DNA of 64,000 bases from Bacteroidales bacterium UBA3143 (GCA_002364735.1 DEZB01000028.1:1-64000), one strand, 5' to 3'; shown: positions 44,951 through 56,122, numbered from the stretch's first letter. Made by a program: numbers and translations. Notes: generated from the letters alone by a model not told the origin.

Positions 44951-46216
44951 ATGGATAGACGACATTTTATCAAACAGACTGCAACAATGGCCTTAAGTGG
45001 GTTTACTTCTGTTGAGTTAATTAATTCCCAATCATTTGCGGATAGTGTTTTATTTAAGAATAAAATACTAACTAAAAATCCTAGAGCAATAACCATGTGG
45101 GATTTCTCATGGTTAGAGCGTCGCTGGGAAGGAGCTGGTTATGAAGATTGGGATTTAGCACTCGACCAATTATCAGAACGTGGATACAATGCTGTTAGAA
45201 TCGATGTTTATCCACATCTTCTAGCTGAAAATCCGACAAAAGAATGGATGTTAAATGAAGTGTGGAACCAACAAGTTTGGGGAAGTCCAGATCTCAATAA
45301 AGTTCAAATACAACCTTATCTTAATCAGTTTTTAGAGAAATGCAAAACACGAGATATAAAAGTAGGTATTTCATCTTGGTATAGACAGGATATTAATAAT
45401 ACGTTAATGAAAATAACCACACCGCAAAAAATGGCAGAATGTTGGTTAAAGACTCTGCAATCTATTGATAAAGATGGCTTGCTGGATAATATAATGTATG
45501 TTGATCTGTGCAACGAATGGCCTGGTAATTTATGGGCACCTTTTTTTAGTTCGAAATATCCACATATAACATGGGGGCAATGGTATAAAGAAGAATCCGT
45601 GGAATGGATGAAAGTAGCGTTAATGATTATGAGAGAGAAATATCCCACCATGCCGTTCTTATTCTCATTCGATAATGGAGATGTAGAAAAATATAATGAG
45701 ATAGACACCTCTTTCCTTGATCTTTATGAACATCATATTTGGATGGTACATCAAAATAACAGTGAATTCTATAAAACTATAGATTACAAAGATGGACGGT
45801 TTTCTCCTCAAGCATATAAAAATGTGGTTGCTTATGCAGAGGAACTATACAGAAAGAAACCTCAATATTGGCAACAGTTATTAGTAGAAAAAATTGAAAA
45901 AATGGGAGAAGTTGCTAAACAAAATAAACGACTGGTTGTAACCACCGAATGTTGGGGTATAGTGGATTATAAAGATTGGCCTTTGTTAAAATGGGATTGG
46001 GTAAAGGAACTTTGTGCATTGGGAACTTTAACAGCAGCAAAAACAGGTGCATGGGCAGGAATTGCAACCAGCAACTTTTGCGGACCTCAATTTGTAGGTA
46101 TGTGGCGCGATATAGAATGGCATAAACAGCTTACATCTGCTATACGCACTTCTCCTATCGACCAATCAATTATTAAAAATAATAAAATTACGGGGAAATT
46201 ATTGAATCGAATGTGA
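44951..46216 (+). CDS. Cellulase-like (GH5-like) exported glycoside hydrolase
   Basis: A 421-residue protein with a Tat-like N-terminus (MDRRHFIKQTATMALSG) and a TIM-barrel of the sugar-binding cellulase-like family (PF12876-like, clan GH-A). The probable acid/base E189 is in LCNEWPG and the probable nucleophile E333 in TTECWG, both at barrel strand ends. Surrounding aromatic residues (WDFSWLERRW, YDWAG-like) suit a glycan cleft. It is the first gene after the divergent control region, so it may head the glycan-use transcript. The substrate is unknown. Confidence 0.78.
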   Translation: MDRRHFIKQTATMALSGFTSVELINSQSFADSVLFKNKILTKNPRAITMWDFSWLERRWEGAGYEDWDLALDQLSERGYNAVRIDVYPHLLAENPTKEWMLNEVWNQQVWGSPDLNKVQIQPYLNQFLEKCKTRDIKVGISSWYRQDINNTLMKITTPQKMAECWLKTLQSIDKDGLLDNIMYVDLCNEWPGNLWAPFFSSKYPHITWGQWYKEESVEWMKVALMIMREKYPTMPFLFSFDNGDVEKYNEIDTSFLDLYEHHIWMVHQNNSEFYKTIDYKDGRFSPQAYKNVVAYAEELYRKKPQYWQQLLVEKIEKMGEVAKQNKRLVVTTECWGIVDYKDWPLLKWDWVKELCALGTLTAAKTGAWAGIATSNFCGPQFVGMWRDIEWHKQLTSAIRTSPIDQSIIKNNKITGKLLNRM

Positions 46217-46328
46217 TTATCCAATCTAAACAATATTTTTAAAATTATTAACGCTTTAAATAAAGCAAAGGTGACACTGAAATAAACACCTCATTATAAG
46301 CATATTTATTAATCAAATAATTATTTTT

Positions 46329-49300
46329 ATGGAAGAAACAAATAGAATTATTCTCTTTAGGACTCACTCGATCTTAAGAAAAGCAAGTCTCTTTTCCGTT
46401 CTCCTTTTTATCTTTAGTCAATTAATTCAGGCTCAAGATGAGAAAAGCATATCAGGAAAAGTGATTTCACTATCTGACAATGAACCTTTGATTGGAGTCA
46501 GTGTAGTTCAGAAAGGGACAACAAATGGTACTGTTACTGACATTAATGGGAATTTTGAATTTGCAATCCCAAACGAAGCCATTATTGAAATTAGCTATGT
46601 AGGGTTTAAATCTCAACAATTAAATGTGAAGCCCGGCGATAAAAACATTGAAATTGCTCTGGAAGATGATGTGCAAATGCTTGAAGACTTAGTCATTGTT
46701 GGTTATGGAGTTCAGAAAAAGAAATTGATTACAGGGGCAACTGTACAGGTTAAAGGTGATGACATTCAGAAAATGAGTGCTGTTAATCCTCTTGGAGCTT
46801 TACAAAGTCAGACAGCTGGTGTAAATATCGTTCAGAGTTCAGGGATGCCGGGTGAAGGATTCAAAGTAAATATACGTGGGATAGGAACTGTCGGTGATTC
46901 TTCTCCTTTAGTTGTTATTGATGGAATTGTAGGAGGTGATATAAATAATTTAAACCCCGGAGATATAGAATCTGTTGATGTCTTGAAAGATGCTGCTTCT
47001 GCTGCCATATATGGTGCACGCGCTGCGAATGGTGTAATTTTAGTAACAACAAAACAAGGAAAGAAAGGTAAAGCTAATATTAGTTTTGATGGTTATTATG
47101 GTGTGCAAAATGTATATAAAAATCCATCATTATTAAATGCTCAGGAATATGCTGTAATAATGAATGAAGGTCGTTTAATGGATGGACTTCCAGCGTATGA
47201 TTTCAGCAAAAGTGTACCTAATTGGGAGAGTTTCGCAAACGGCACAAATAAAGGAACTAATTGGTTCAATGAAATAAGGAACAAAAATGCGCCAGTAAAA
47301 AACAGCACATTAAATATTACAGGAGGTTCTGAACAGTCTGTTTATTCTGTAGGTATTTCATATACATCACAAGAAGGTATATTAGGAAAACCTGCAGAAC
47401 CTAAATATGAAAGATATAATTTTAGAATAAACTCGGAACACACTTTATTAAAAAAGAATGAATTAGACATTATCAAGTTTGGAGAGAATGTCTCTTATTC
47501 TTATACTGAAAAATCAGGTATTGGCATTGGTAATATTTATCAGAATGACATCCGATACATGATGCGTACAAGTCCGTTTATGCCTGTTTATAATGAACAG
47601 GGAGATTATCATTCTGCTATAGACTGGAATCCAATGGAACCCAATCCAATTGCATTTATGGATTACGAACGCGGACAGAATATGCAAAAGGTACACTCAT
47701 TGAGAACAAAAGCATATGCAATTATTCAGCCAATTAAAAACTTGAAAATAAGAAGTAGTTTTGGAGTATCAACCTCAGGTGTTTCTATTCGTTCTTTCAA
47801 ACCGATATACAATTTATCATCGAATGTTTATAATAAAGAAAACTTAGTCTCGCAAGAAATGGCCATAGGTCTGGGGTGGCTGTGGGAAAATACAATTAAT
47901 TATGATTTTATATTAAATAACAATCACAATTTTAATGTGCTTGCCGGACATTCTATGGAAAGAAATGGTTTAGGAGAAAGAATTAAAGGAGAAAATGTTA
48001 ATTCTATATTCAATGATTTTGATCATGCTTATCTCAGTAATACAAACGTTGTTTATGCAGACAGAACAAAACTTAGTGGATCTCCATATGCAGCCAAACA
48101 TGGTATTATGTCATATTTCGGTAGAATAAACTATGATTATAATGAAACATATATGGCAACTTTAATAATGCGGGCAGATGGTTCATCAAATTTTCCGCGT
48201 AATCAACGTTGGGGATACTTTCCTTCTGTTTCGGCAGGCTGGGTAATTACGAATGAATCATTCATGGAGTCGAACAAAGAATTTTTAAATTTTCTTAAAC
48301 TGCGAGCAAGCTGGGGACAAAATGGAAATCAACAAATTGATCCCTATCAATATGAAGCAAATATATCTTTCGAAAAATCTAATTATTTTTTTGGCAATAG
48401 TAACACAACAGTTTATCCAGGATCTTACCCATCTTTATTAGCTAATCCACAGATTAAATGGGAAACATCACAGCAATTAGACTTAGGCTTTGATGCCCGT
48501 TTTTTTAATAATAAGTTAGGTATGGCATTCGATTATTATATTAAGACAACCAAAGATTGGTTAGTAAAAGCACCTACTCTTGATCTCTATGGAGCCAATC
48601 CACCATATAAAAACGGAGGGGAAATTGAAAACAAAGGGTTTGAAATGAATTTGAATTGGAATGATAATATAAGTGATTTTACATATAGTGCCAGTTTAAA
48701 CTTCACCTATAATAAGAATATTGTTACACATATTGCCAATACCGAAGGAATTATTCATGGTAAAAACAATGTTCTAGGTGAAGGTATGTCTGAAATTTAT
48801 CGTGCACAGGTAGGTTATCCGGTAGGTTATTTTTATGGGTATAAAACTCTCGGCGTTTTTCAAACAGAAAAAGAAATAGCTGAATATAAAGAAGCTAAAT
48901 TATCTTCATCTAAACCGGGGGATCTTATTTTTGAAGACTACAACAAAGATGGCGTTATTGATGACAAAGACAATCAGTTAATAGGTAACCCCCATCCTGA
49001 TGTGATTTTAGGATTAAACCTTAGTTTAGGATACAAAGGTTTTGATCTCTCAATTGCTGCAAATGGAGCTTTAGGGCATCAGATGGCTAAAACATATAGA
49101 TCCTATACTGATAAGCCGCTGGACAACTACACAACTGATATCTTTGCTCGTTGGCATGGTGAAGGTACATCAAACCGGTTACCTCGCATAACCTCTGGAT
49201 CAAGTTCCAATTGGCTTTATATGTCAGACATATTTATTGAAAATTCCGATTACGTAAAATTACAAAATATCACTATCGGATATGATTTCAAGAAATTATT

Positions 49301-49487
49301 CCCCAAAATTCCTCTTGAGCAGACACGCCTTTATTTTACTGCACAAAATGCATTTACTTTCACCAGTTATTCTGGTCTCGATCCAGAAAATGGATGGGGT
49401 GCTGATGAATCATGGGCTGCAGGAGTAGACGTTGGACTTTATCCTTCTCCAAGAACTTATTTAGTAGGGATTAATATTAAATTTTAA
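46329..49487 (+). CDS. susC: SusC-family TonB-dependent outer-membrane glycan transporter
   Basis: A 1052-residue outer-membrane transporter. A signal segment (LFSVLLFIFSQLIQAQ) is followed by a carboxypeptidase-regulatory-like domain (ISGKVISLSDNEPLIGVSVV), the TonB box and plug (VGYGVQKKKLITGATVQV, IRGIGTVGDSSPLVVIDGI) and a long beta barrel ending in VGINIKF. It pairs with the SusD lipoprotein encoded 40 bases downstream to import oligosaccharides. Length and order are standard. The gene symbol is the family name. Confidence 0.95.
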   Translation: MEETNRIILFRTHSILRKASLFSVLLFIFSQLIQAQDEKSISGKVISLSDNEPLIGVSVVQKGTTNGTVTDINGNFEFAIPNEAIIEISYVGFKSQQLNVKPGDKNIEIALEDDVQMLEDLVIVGYGVQKKKLITGATVQVKGDDIQKMSAVNPLGALQSQTAGVNIVQSSGMPGEGFKVNIRGIGTVGDSSPLVVIDGIVGGDINNLNPGDIESVDVLKDAASAAIYGARAANGVILVTTKQGKKGKANISFDGYYGVQNVYKNPSLLNAQEYAVIMNEGRLMDGLPAYDFSKSVPNWESFANGTNKGTNWFNEIRNKNAPVKNSTLNITGGSEQSVYSVGISYTSQEGILGKPAEPKYERYNFRINSEHTLLKKNELDIIKFGENVSYSYTEKSGIGIGNIYQNDIRYMMRTSPFMPVYNEQGDYHSAIDWNPMEPNPIAFMDYERGQNMQKVHSLRTKAYAIIQPIKNLKIRSSFGVSTSGVSIRSFKPIYNLSSNVYNKENLVSQEMAIGLGWLWENTINYDFILNNNHNFNVLAGHSMERNGLGERIKGENVNSIFNDFDHAYLSNTNVVYADRTKLSGSPYAAKHGIMSYFGRINYDYNETYMATLIMRADGSSNFPRNQRWGYFPSVSAGWVITNESFMESNKEFLNFLKLRASWGQNGNQQIDPYQYEANISFEKSNYFFGNSNTTVYPGSYPSLLANPQIKWETSQQLDLGFDARFFNNKLGMAFDYYIKTTKDWLVKAPTLDLYGANPPYKNGGEIENKGFEMNLNWNDNISDFTYSASLNFTYNKNIVTHIANTEGIIHGKNNVLGEGMSEIYRAQVGYPVGYFYGYKTLGVFQTEKEIAEYKEAKLSSSKPGDLIFEDYNKDGVIDDKDNQLIGNPHPDVILGLNLSLGYKGFDLSIAANGALGHQMAKTYRSYTDKPLDNYTTDIFARWHGEGTSNRLPRITSGSSSNWLYMSDIFIENSDYVKLQNITIGYDFKKLFPKIPLEQTRLYFTAQNAFTFTSYSGLDPENGWGADESWAAGVDVGLYPSPRTYLVGINIKF

Positions 49488-49527
49488 GTGATATACCACT
49501 CATATATTATTTAAGCAAAATAAATTT

Positions 49528-51219
49528 ATGAATATGAAAAAAATAACAATATTTTTATTAATTGCATTCACATTTGGATCTTGTTCTGATTTTCTAGACT
49601 CGGAGAATCTTGTACAGAAAAACACTTCTAACTATCCTAAAGAATCAAAAGAAGCGGAAGAGTTACTTACAGGTATATATTCCATATTACCTTCAGTGAA
49701 CGTAAATCAATCTACATTTTTTGTTTCCGAATTAATGTCTGATGATCGTTTAGGTGGTGGCGCAGCTGTCGACAGAAGCTGGGCAGCACTTGATCAAATG
49801 AAAAAAGTTAATGATAATATGTTTTCTGACTTCTGGAAGAAAATGTATTACGGTATTTATCGTTGTAACCTCCTTTTAGAATCTCTTGATTTAATTTCTG
49901 AATGGGAAAATCCCAAGCAGAAAGAGCTTATTGCTGCAGAAACTCATTTCCTGCGGGCATACTTCTACTTCGAGTTAAGCAGGGCTTTTGGTGATGTTCC
50001 GCTGAGCATCAATACTCTGGATGAGAATTTACCACGCGCTTCTGCAGAAGATGTATTTGGGCAAATTGCGGCAGATTTTAAATATGCTATCGAAGCTTTA
50101 ACTATCAACACATTTCAGCAAGACAAAGAACGCTCAGGGCATGCATCAAAATGGGCAGCACAAGGGATGATGGCTCGAACATTTTTATTTTATACAGGAT
50201 ATTATAAAAAAGAATCAATGCCTTTGCCTGATGGCAGCTCAATCAGCAAACAGCAAGTTATAAACTGGTTAGATGATTGCATTAAGAATAGTGGACATAA
50301 TCTTATCCCTAAATTTGCAGATTTATGGCCTTATGGAAACAGAGCAACTGCTGATGAGTACAAATATGCAATTGATAATGATATAAAATGGATTGGAGAA
50401 GAAGGCAATAATTATGAAACTGTCTTCGCTATAAAGTACTCTGCTATGGCTGATTTCAAAACAAGTATTTATTATGCCAATCAGCCTGTGTTATATTTCT
50501 CAATACGTGAGCAACCAAACTATGAAGATATCTTTCCTTTCGGACAAGGATGGGGAGGAGGACCTGTTGCCACAAACATGTTAGATGACTGGAAAAACGC
50601 TGAACCAAATGATCCAAGACGTGATGCATCTATTCTCAACGTAGAAAATCCTGCTGAAGGCCTTAAAAAATACACATGGGGAGGAAGTATGCAAATTCAA
50701 GAAACTGGTTTATGGCAAAAGAAATACATAGCAATCAATGCTCATCACAAAGATTACGGTCTTTCAAACTACAGTTGTTCTTTGTATGGCCGGACTCCTA
50801 GTTATCAAATAGACAATACTCAGGATCAATTTATTATACGCTTTGCTGATGTTTTGCTCATGATGGCTGAATTAAAAAAAGATATATCCTATATCAACCT
50901 AGTCAGAGGAAGAGCTGGGGTAGATCCGATAGGCGCATATACAGAAGAAGCCTTACGTAACGAACGTCGTTGGGAACTCGCGTTCGAAGGTCTCCGCTAT
51001 TATGATCTACTCCGTTGGGGTATTGGAGGAGATGCTTTGAACAAACAAGATGGAGTTAAAGTTAAAAATAACGGAGCTGATGCTGTTATGAGTTATGAGA
51101 ATATGAATGACCGTTTCCAGAAAACTGGAGGGTTTTTACCTATTCCCCAAACTCAAATAGACTTATCTGGGGGTATACTAACGCAAACTCCTGGTTGGGG
51201 CAGTGAAACTATATATTGA
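49528..51219 (+). CDS. susD: SusD-family glycan-binding lipoprotein
   Basis: A 563-residue surface lipoprotein, with signal peptide and lipobox FGSC near residues 17-20. SusD/RagB features are the TPR-like helical segments (ETHFLRAYFYFELSRAFGDVP), the LVRGRAGVDP motif and the C-terminal ELAFEGLRYYDLLRWG and GGFLPIPQTQ. It captures glycan at the surface and acts as the lid of SusC. A start two codons downstream is equally possible. Confidence 0.95.
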   Translation: MNMKKITIFLLIAFTFGSCSDFLDSENLVQKNTSNYPKESKEAEELLTGIYSILPSVNVNQSTFFVSELMSDDRLGGGAAVDRSWAALDQMKKVNDNMFSDFWKKMYYGIYRCNLLLESLDLISEWENPKQKELIAAETHFLRAYFYFELSRAFGDVPLSINTLDENLPRASAEDVFGQIAADFKYAIEALTINTFQQDKERSGHASKWAAQGMMARTFLFYTGYYKKESMPLPDGSSISKQQVINWLDDCIKNSGHNLIPKFADLWPYGNRATADEYKYAIDNDIKWIGEEGNNYETVFAIKYSAMADFKTSIYYANQPVLYFSIREQPNYEDIFPFGQGWGGGPVATNMLDDWKNAEPNDPRRDASILNVENPAEGLKKYTWGGSMQIQETGLWQKKYIAINAHHKDYGLSNYSCSLYGRTPSYQIDNTQDQFIIRFADVLLMMAELKKDISYINLVRGRAGVDPIGAYTEEALRNERRWELAFEGLRYYDLLRWGIGGDALNKQDGVKVKNNGADAVMSYENMNDRFQKTGGFLPIPQTQIDLSGGILTQTPGWGSETIY

Positions 51220-51246
51220 TAATCAACAATCATTAAAATAAAAAAT

Positions 51247-52086
51247 ATGAAAAAAACAACTTTATTATATTCTATACTGTTAGTCACGTTAGTTATGTTC
51301 TCATGTGAACCTATAGAAGACAGAGATAAAATGGGTAGTATAGTAGCAGAAAGCGATCTTATGCTGGAAACATATCCTCTTGTTGAAGGCGGTAATAAAA
51401 TAGTTATGAAAAACAGTACACAAGGTGTAGGTTCTTTTTGGGATTACGGATCCGGATACTCTTCACGTCAACAGGACACTATTTTAGTACCTTTCGTAGG
51501 TGAAATTCCAATTTTTTTTACAGGTATTAGCGGTGGTGGTACAATAACCACAACTCGTACTGTAAATGTTGATAAGATTTTATTTCCAGTAAATGAAACT
51601 TGGAATCTATTGGCAGGAAATGATTCAAACGGTAAGGTATGGATGTGGGATTATGATGACCCAAATGATGCGGTTTGGGGAAATGGACTCTCAATAGCTC
51701 ACTTTGGTCCAGAATGGGCTAAGATTTCGGCTAAAGATATGGATGCTCAAGATCCTGATGTTGGCATGAACGGTACAATGTTATTCGATTTAAACCAAAA
51801 ATCAAATTTCACAAAAAAAAATAAAGACGGTAATATTGTGGAGAAAGGAAGTTTTCAGTTCGATATGACCAAAAAGATACCAGCTGGCGATGGCACAGAC
51901 TGGTCAATCGGGCAACTCACTATTGTCGATGCCTCAGTAATGAGAGGAGTTTCTCCCAATGAGGGTGGAATTGTTGTGCATACACTGGAAATTCTTAAAC
52001 TAACTGAAGATGAAATGGTATTGGCTCGAGTAATGCCTAACGGTTGGGAAGCTTGGTTCTGGAAGTTTAAGGTTAAATTAAACTAG
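51247..52086 (+). CDS. Surface lipoprotein, putative SusE/F-position glycan-binding protein
   Basis: A 279-residue lipoprotein (MKKTTLLYSILLVTLVMFSC gives the lipobox) with a beta-rich body. An Ig/PKD-like segment (KNSTQGVGSFWDYGSGYSSR) is followed by a domain rich in tryptophan (NETWNLLAGNDSNGKVWMWD, and WEAWFWKFKVKLN at the end) that resembles a carbohydrate-binding or lipocalin-like fold. Its place directly after SusD is where SusE/F-type binding lipoproteins occur. The family itself is not recognised with certainty. Confidence 0.7.
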   Translation: MKKTTLLYSILLVTLVMFSCEPIEDRDKMGSIVAESDLMLETYPLVEGGNKIVMKNSTQGVGSFWDYGSGYSSRQQDTILVPFVGEIPIFFTGISGGGTITTTRTVNVDKILFPVNETWNLLAGNDSNGKVWMWDYDDPNDAVWGNGLSIAHFGPEWAKISAKDMDAQDPDVGMNGTMLFDLNQKSNFTKKNKDGNIVEKGSFQFDMTKKIPAGDGTDWSIGQLTIVDASVMRGVSPNEGGIVVHTLEILKLTEDEMVLARVMPNGWEAWFWKFKVKLN

Positions 52087-52173
52087 TTTAGTTATAGTAT
52101 TTGAATAATTTTCAATCGGGAGCTAAAAAGTAATTTTTCTTTTTGCTCCTGATTTTATAAAGATAATCTTCAG

Positions 52174-52845
52174 ATGAAAAAAAACACATTCATTTTACTC
52201 TTATTATTAATCACTCATCTTCTTCCTGCTCAATATCAGAGAGTTAAAATGTGGGAAGATAAAATTGCAGAACTTAATAAAAAAAATCAAGAAGAAGGAA
52301 TTCTAAAAGACTGTGTATTATTAATAGGTAGTTCTACTTTCACCCGTTGGGATAATGCTGGAGAATATTTTCCAGAATCGAAAATTGCAAATAGAGCTTT
52401 TGGTGGCTCTAAATTATGTGACCAGATTTATTTCTTTGATCAGATAATAAAACCTTTCAATCCCAAACAAGTTGTTATTTATGCTGGAGATAACGATTTA
52501 AATGAAACCTCTACTACCCCCGAACAGTTTATGGAAGATGTGGTTTGTATTACTAGGCTAATTCATTATAATTTTCCTGATACAAAAATAATGTTTCTAT
52601 CAATAAAACCATCTCCAGCTCGGACACTTTCATTTAAAAATTATAAGAAGGCAAATCGATTGATGGAAAGATATTGTGCACTATACGAATATGTAGATTA
52701 TGTGAATATTTGGAGTCGTTTTTTTAACACAAAAGGAAATCTTATTAAGGAATATTTCACTGAAGACGGTATACATATCACAAATGAAAGTTATAGTCTT
52801 TTGAAAAAGGCTATGCATGATAAAATAATTAGAAATGAATTATAA
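52174..52845 (+). CDS. SGNH/GDSL hydrolase (putative carbohydrate esterase), exported
   Basis: A 223-residue enzyme with a signal peptide ending LLPAQ. SGNH blocks are visible: the nucleophile region LLIGSSTFTRW, block II glycine NRAFGGS, block III GDNDLN and the DGIHIT motif carrying the Asp-His pair. Such proteins in polysaccharide loci remove acetyl or other ester groups from glycans. It precedes the GH2 gene by 38 bases. Confidence 0.85.
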   Translation: MKKNTFILLLLLITHLLPAQYQRVKMWEDKIAELNKKNQEEGILKDCVLLIGSSTFTRWDNAGEYFPESKIANRAFGGSKLCDQIYFFDQIIKPFNPKQVVIYAGDNDLNETSTTPEQFMEDVVCITRLIHYNFPDTKIMFLSIKPSPARTLSFKNYKKANRLMERYCALYEYVDYVNIWSRFFNTKGNLIKEYFTEDGIHITNESYSLLKKAMHDKIIRNEL

Positions 52846-52883
52846 TCATTATCTTTCTTAATTGAATATAATAAAAAATTTAT

Positions 52884-55754
52884 ATGAAATCAATATATAT
52901 ATTCCTACATATAGTTTTGCTTACTTTCGTAACACGATCAACTTATGCACAATACCAATTGAACTTTGGACTTCATTCCAAACAGCCAAAACACGAACTG
53001 CCCAAATCAAAAGCCCCTTATATACACCCTATAAGGAAAGCATTTAAAAAAGTAAATGCTGAGCTAACACTTGATCGTGATGGAAATCACGTTCTCAATA
53101 AAGGTTGGGAAATGATAGAAGGTTATAAGCTTTTTAAAAATGGAATTTCACTGTGGAATATCGATTTTAACGAAGCAGAGTGGTATAATGCAACTGTACC
53201 CGGCACAGTCTTAACTACTTTGGTCGATCAGGGAGTTTATTCCGACCCTTATTATAGTTTAAATAATCTACATATTCCTGACACTCTATGCCGAATGGAT
53301 TGGTGGTATCGTATATCTTTCGATGCACCATCGGATGTAAATGACTCAGATTATGAACTACTTTTAAACGGCATCAATTATAAAGCTGATGTTTGGCTAA
53401 ATGGTAAACGTTTGGGTAATATGAAGGGTGCATTTCGGAGAGGAATTTTCCCTATAAAGGGAATAATTAAATATGATGAAAAGAATGTATTGGCTATTCA
53501 TATATTTCCACCAAACAATCCTGGAATACCGCACGAGCAAAATAAACTTTCATTTGGTGATAATGGTGGAAGTCTATGTTTAGATGGTCCTACGTTTATA
53601 TCTTCTGAAGGATGGGATTGGATACCTGGTATCCGCGACCGCAATATTGGAATCTGGCAAGATGTAAAATTAGTTAGAGTTGGAGATGTTAAAATGCAGA
53701 ACCCCTTTATTACAACAGATTTGCCTCTTCCAGACACATCATACGCCGATATAACTATAAAATCAGAAGTAGTAAATATGAGCTATTCACCTCAAAAATT
53801 TACAATAACTGGAAAAATAGATGGGGCAACTTTTTCACGACAAATCGCTCTAAGTCCGAAAGAAATTAGGGAGATATCTTTTAATGTTAAGGAATTTAAC
53901 CAGTTACGAATTAGAAATCCTCAATTATGGTGGCCAAATGGCTACGGAAAACAAAATCTTTATAATTTAAATCTTAAACTTGAGCAAAACAACAAAACTA
54001 TTCAAGAAAAAAATATAAAGTTTGGAATTAGAGAGTTTTCATATGAACTAATGGCTCAAAATGTAAAAAAGGAAAATATCAGGCTCAATTATAGCCCTAC
54101 TGATTCACAAACAGACGTTTTGCCAATATTTAATTATAAAGAAATTGCTAATATTGAAACATCTGCATATCCAAATATTGAGATTCCAACATTAGAAGAA
54201 AATGCTGAAAAATATATAACAAGATTAGATAAAGACTTGGATAATCCGTTCCTTATTATTCTAGTAAATGGAAAAAGAATATTTTGTCGTGGAGGCAATT
54301 GGGGTATGGATGATGGGATGAAACGGGTATCTAGGAAGAGACTTGAACCATACATCAAACTTCATAAAGAAGCTGGTTTCAATATGATAAGAAATTGGAC
54401 CGGAGAAACTACTGAAGAACTATTTTACACATTATGTGATGAATACGGCATATTGGTATGGAATGATTTTATGATGTCAACTCAAACCTTTAATTTGGAG
54501 CCGCTTGACCATAAACTATTTTTGGATAATGTCGAAGATATTATCCGTCGTTTCCGAAATCATCCCTCCATAGCTGTTTGGTGTCCTCGTAACGAAGGCT
54601 ATGCACCTCCGAAGTTAGAAGATGGATTTCAGAAAATAATCATGAAAGAAGATGGTACCAGACATTATCACGGAAGTTCAATGGATTTGAATCTTTGTTC
54701 TAGTGGACCTTGGCATTATCTAGTAAAATCAATGGATTACTTAACCAAAAATGCAGATGGCTTCACCACTGAATTGGGAGCTCCCTCAGTTCCGACAGCT
54801 AATACAATAAAAAAATTCATCGCAAAAGAAGATCTGTGGCCTATTGGAGATGTATGGTATTATCATGATATGCATATCGAAAGCTTCGACTGGAAGGATT
54901 ACATTCGAGATGTGAATCGTATTGGAAAATCAGTAAGTCAAAATATAGAAGAATTCGCTGCACGTGCACAATTTATGAACTATAATCTATATCGGAATAT
55001 GCTAGAAACATGGAATAGCAAAATGTGGAATTATGCAAGTGGCATACTTCTGTGGATGAGTCATCCTGCATGGCCTAGTATGACTTGGCAAACATATTCT
55101 TATGACTATGAAACTCCTGGTTCCTATTTTGGATCGAAAAAGGCATGTGAAGACATACATATTCAGTGGAATAGTATAACCAATCATGTTGAGGTGTCAA
55201 ATGTAACTTTGAAGCAATTGTCTAAGGCAAATATTAAGTTCTCAGTTTTTGATATTAATGGGGATAACATCATTAACAAACAGATTATATTAGATATTAA
55301 TTCGAATAGTCTTACTAAATGCTTTGAAGCAACAATTCCAGTTGAACATCAAGATTTATGCCTTGTTAGAGTTGAACTAGGAAATTCTAAAGGACAAAGA
55401 ATTTCATTAAACGATTATTGGATAAATCCTCTTGACAATAATGATTATTCATCAATTAGCGATATAGGTAAATCCAAAATAAGCATAACTGAAAAAAACA
55501 AAAGGTATAAAGATAAATGGATTTACTTCGATACTGAAATTAGAAATACATCAAATAATACTGCAATAAGTATTAAACTAAATGTACGTGATAAAAATAC
55601 GGATAAAATAGTATTACCAGCATATATATCTGATGGCTATTTCAATTTATTACCAGGAGAAGCGCGTGTAATTAAAGTTGAAATACCAAATGACAATAAT
55701 GGCAATACATATATATCAGCTGAGGGATTAAATATTAATCAAAATAAGATATAA
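52884..55754 (+). CDS. GH2-family beta-mannosidase-like hydrolase, exported
   Basis: A 956-residue GH2 enzyme with a signal peptide (ending STYAQ). The jelly-roll N-terminal domain includes WYNATVPGTVLTTLVDQGVY and ELLLNGINYKADVWLNGKRL; an Ig-like domain follows (LWWPNGYGKQNLYNLNL), then the TIM barrel. The acid/base is E571 in WCPRNEG and the nucleophile E630 in TELGAPS. The glutamate in the NEG motif favours beta-mannosidase-type activity over exo-glucosaminidase, which has Asp there. A long insert near residues 400-445 precedes the barrel. Substrate assignment is by family resemblance. Confidence 0.87.
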   Translation: MKSIYIFLHIVLLTFVTRSTYAQYQLNFGLHSKQPKHELPKSKAPYIHPIRKAFKKVNAELTLDRDGNHVLNKGWEMIEGYKLFKNGISLWNIDFNEAEWYNATVPGTVLTTLVDQGVYSDPYYSLNNLHIPDTLCRMDWWYRISFDAPSDVNDSDYELLLNGINYKADVWLNGKRLGNMKGAFRRGIFPIKGIIKYDEKNVLAIHIFPPNNPGIPHEQNKLSFGDNGGSLCLDGPTFISSEGWDWIPGIRDRNIGIWQDVKLVRVGDVKMQNPFITTDLPLPDTSYADITIKSEVVNMSYSPQKFTITGKIDGATFSRQIALSPKEIREISFNVKEFNQLRIRNPQLWWPNGYGKQNLYNLNLKLEQNNKTIQEKNIKFGIREFSYELMAQNVKKENIRLNYSPTDSQTDVLPIFNYKEIANIETSAYPNIEIPTLEENAEKYITRLDKDLDNPFLIILVNGKRIFCRGGNWGMDDGMKRVSRKRLEPYIKLHKEAGFNMIRNWTGETTEELFYTLCDEYGILVWNDFMMSTQTFNLEPLDHKLFLDNVEDIIRRFRNHPSIAVWCPRNEGYAPPKLEDGFQKIIMKEDGTRHYHGSSMDLNLCSSGPWHYLVKSMDYLTKNADGFTTELGAPSVPTANTIKKFIAKEDLWPIGDVWYYHDMHIESFDWKDYIRDVNRIGKSVSQNIEEFAARAQFMNYNLYRNMLETWNSKMWNYASGILLWMSHPAWPSMTWQTYSYDYETPGSYFGSKKACEDIHIQWNSITNHVEVSNVTLKQLSKANIKFSVFDINGDNIINKQIILDINSNSLTKCFEATIPVEHQDLCLVRVELGNSKGQRISLNDYWINPLDNNDYSSISDIGKSKISITEKNKRYKDKWIYFDTEIRNTSNNTAISIKLNVRDKNTDKIVLPAYISDGYFNLLPGEARVIKVEIPNDNNGNTYISAEGLNINQNKI

Positions 55755-56122
55755 ATGCACATTAAATAATACGCATTCAATCAGTAATTTACAAAATGTT
55801 TATTGCATGTTATACTTTATAATTGTGTTGCCCACATTAAAGAACTCTTTAGAACAAGATTATTGACTTCAACGAACATTCATTTGTCTTAAACTATTTT
55901 CATTTAATCTGAAGTAAACTTTTGGTGGATAGAAAGTAGTTTAACCTTAAACGATAATGTTTTACCATTGTCTGACCAAAACTTCTATTGAACTAAGGGT
56001 TTAACATTCTTTGAAGAAATGTATAGTAACAATAACATCTTGTTGCATCAATCCGATTATCCAATTCTGCATGAATAATTAAACAGTAGTGATTAAAATA
56101 AATAATTTTCAATAATACTACT
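55755..56122. other. Intergenic region between the glycan-degrading and sugar-metabolism gene sets
   Basis: AT-rich, no gene. A second promoter for the downstream metabolism genes probably lies here; the word CGAACATT (near 55880) partly recalls the palindrome before the island's first hydrolase gene, but I see no full operator. Confidence 0.35.

Noticed and set aside
52862..53047. 61-codon open frame overlapping the GH2 start
   Set aside because: Out-of-frame shadow of the GH2 signal-peptide region.
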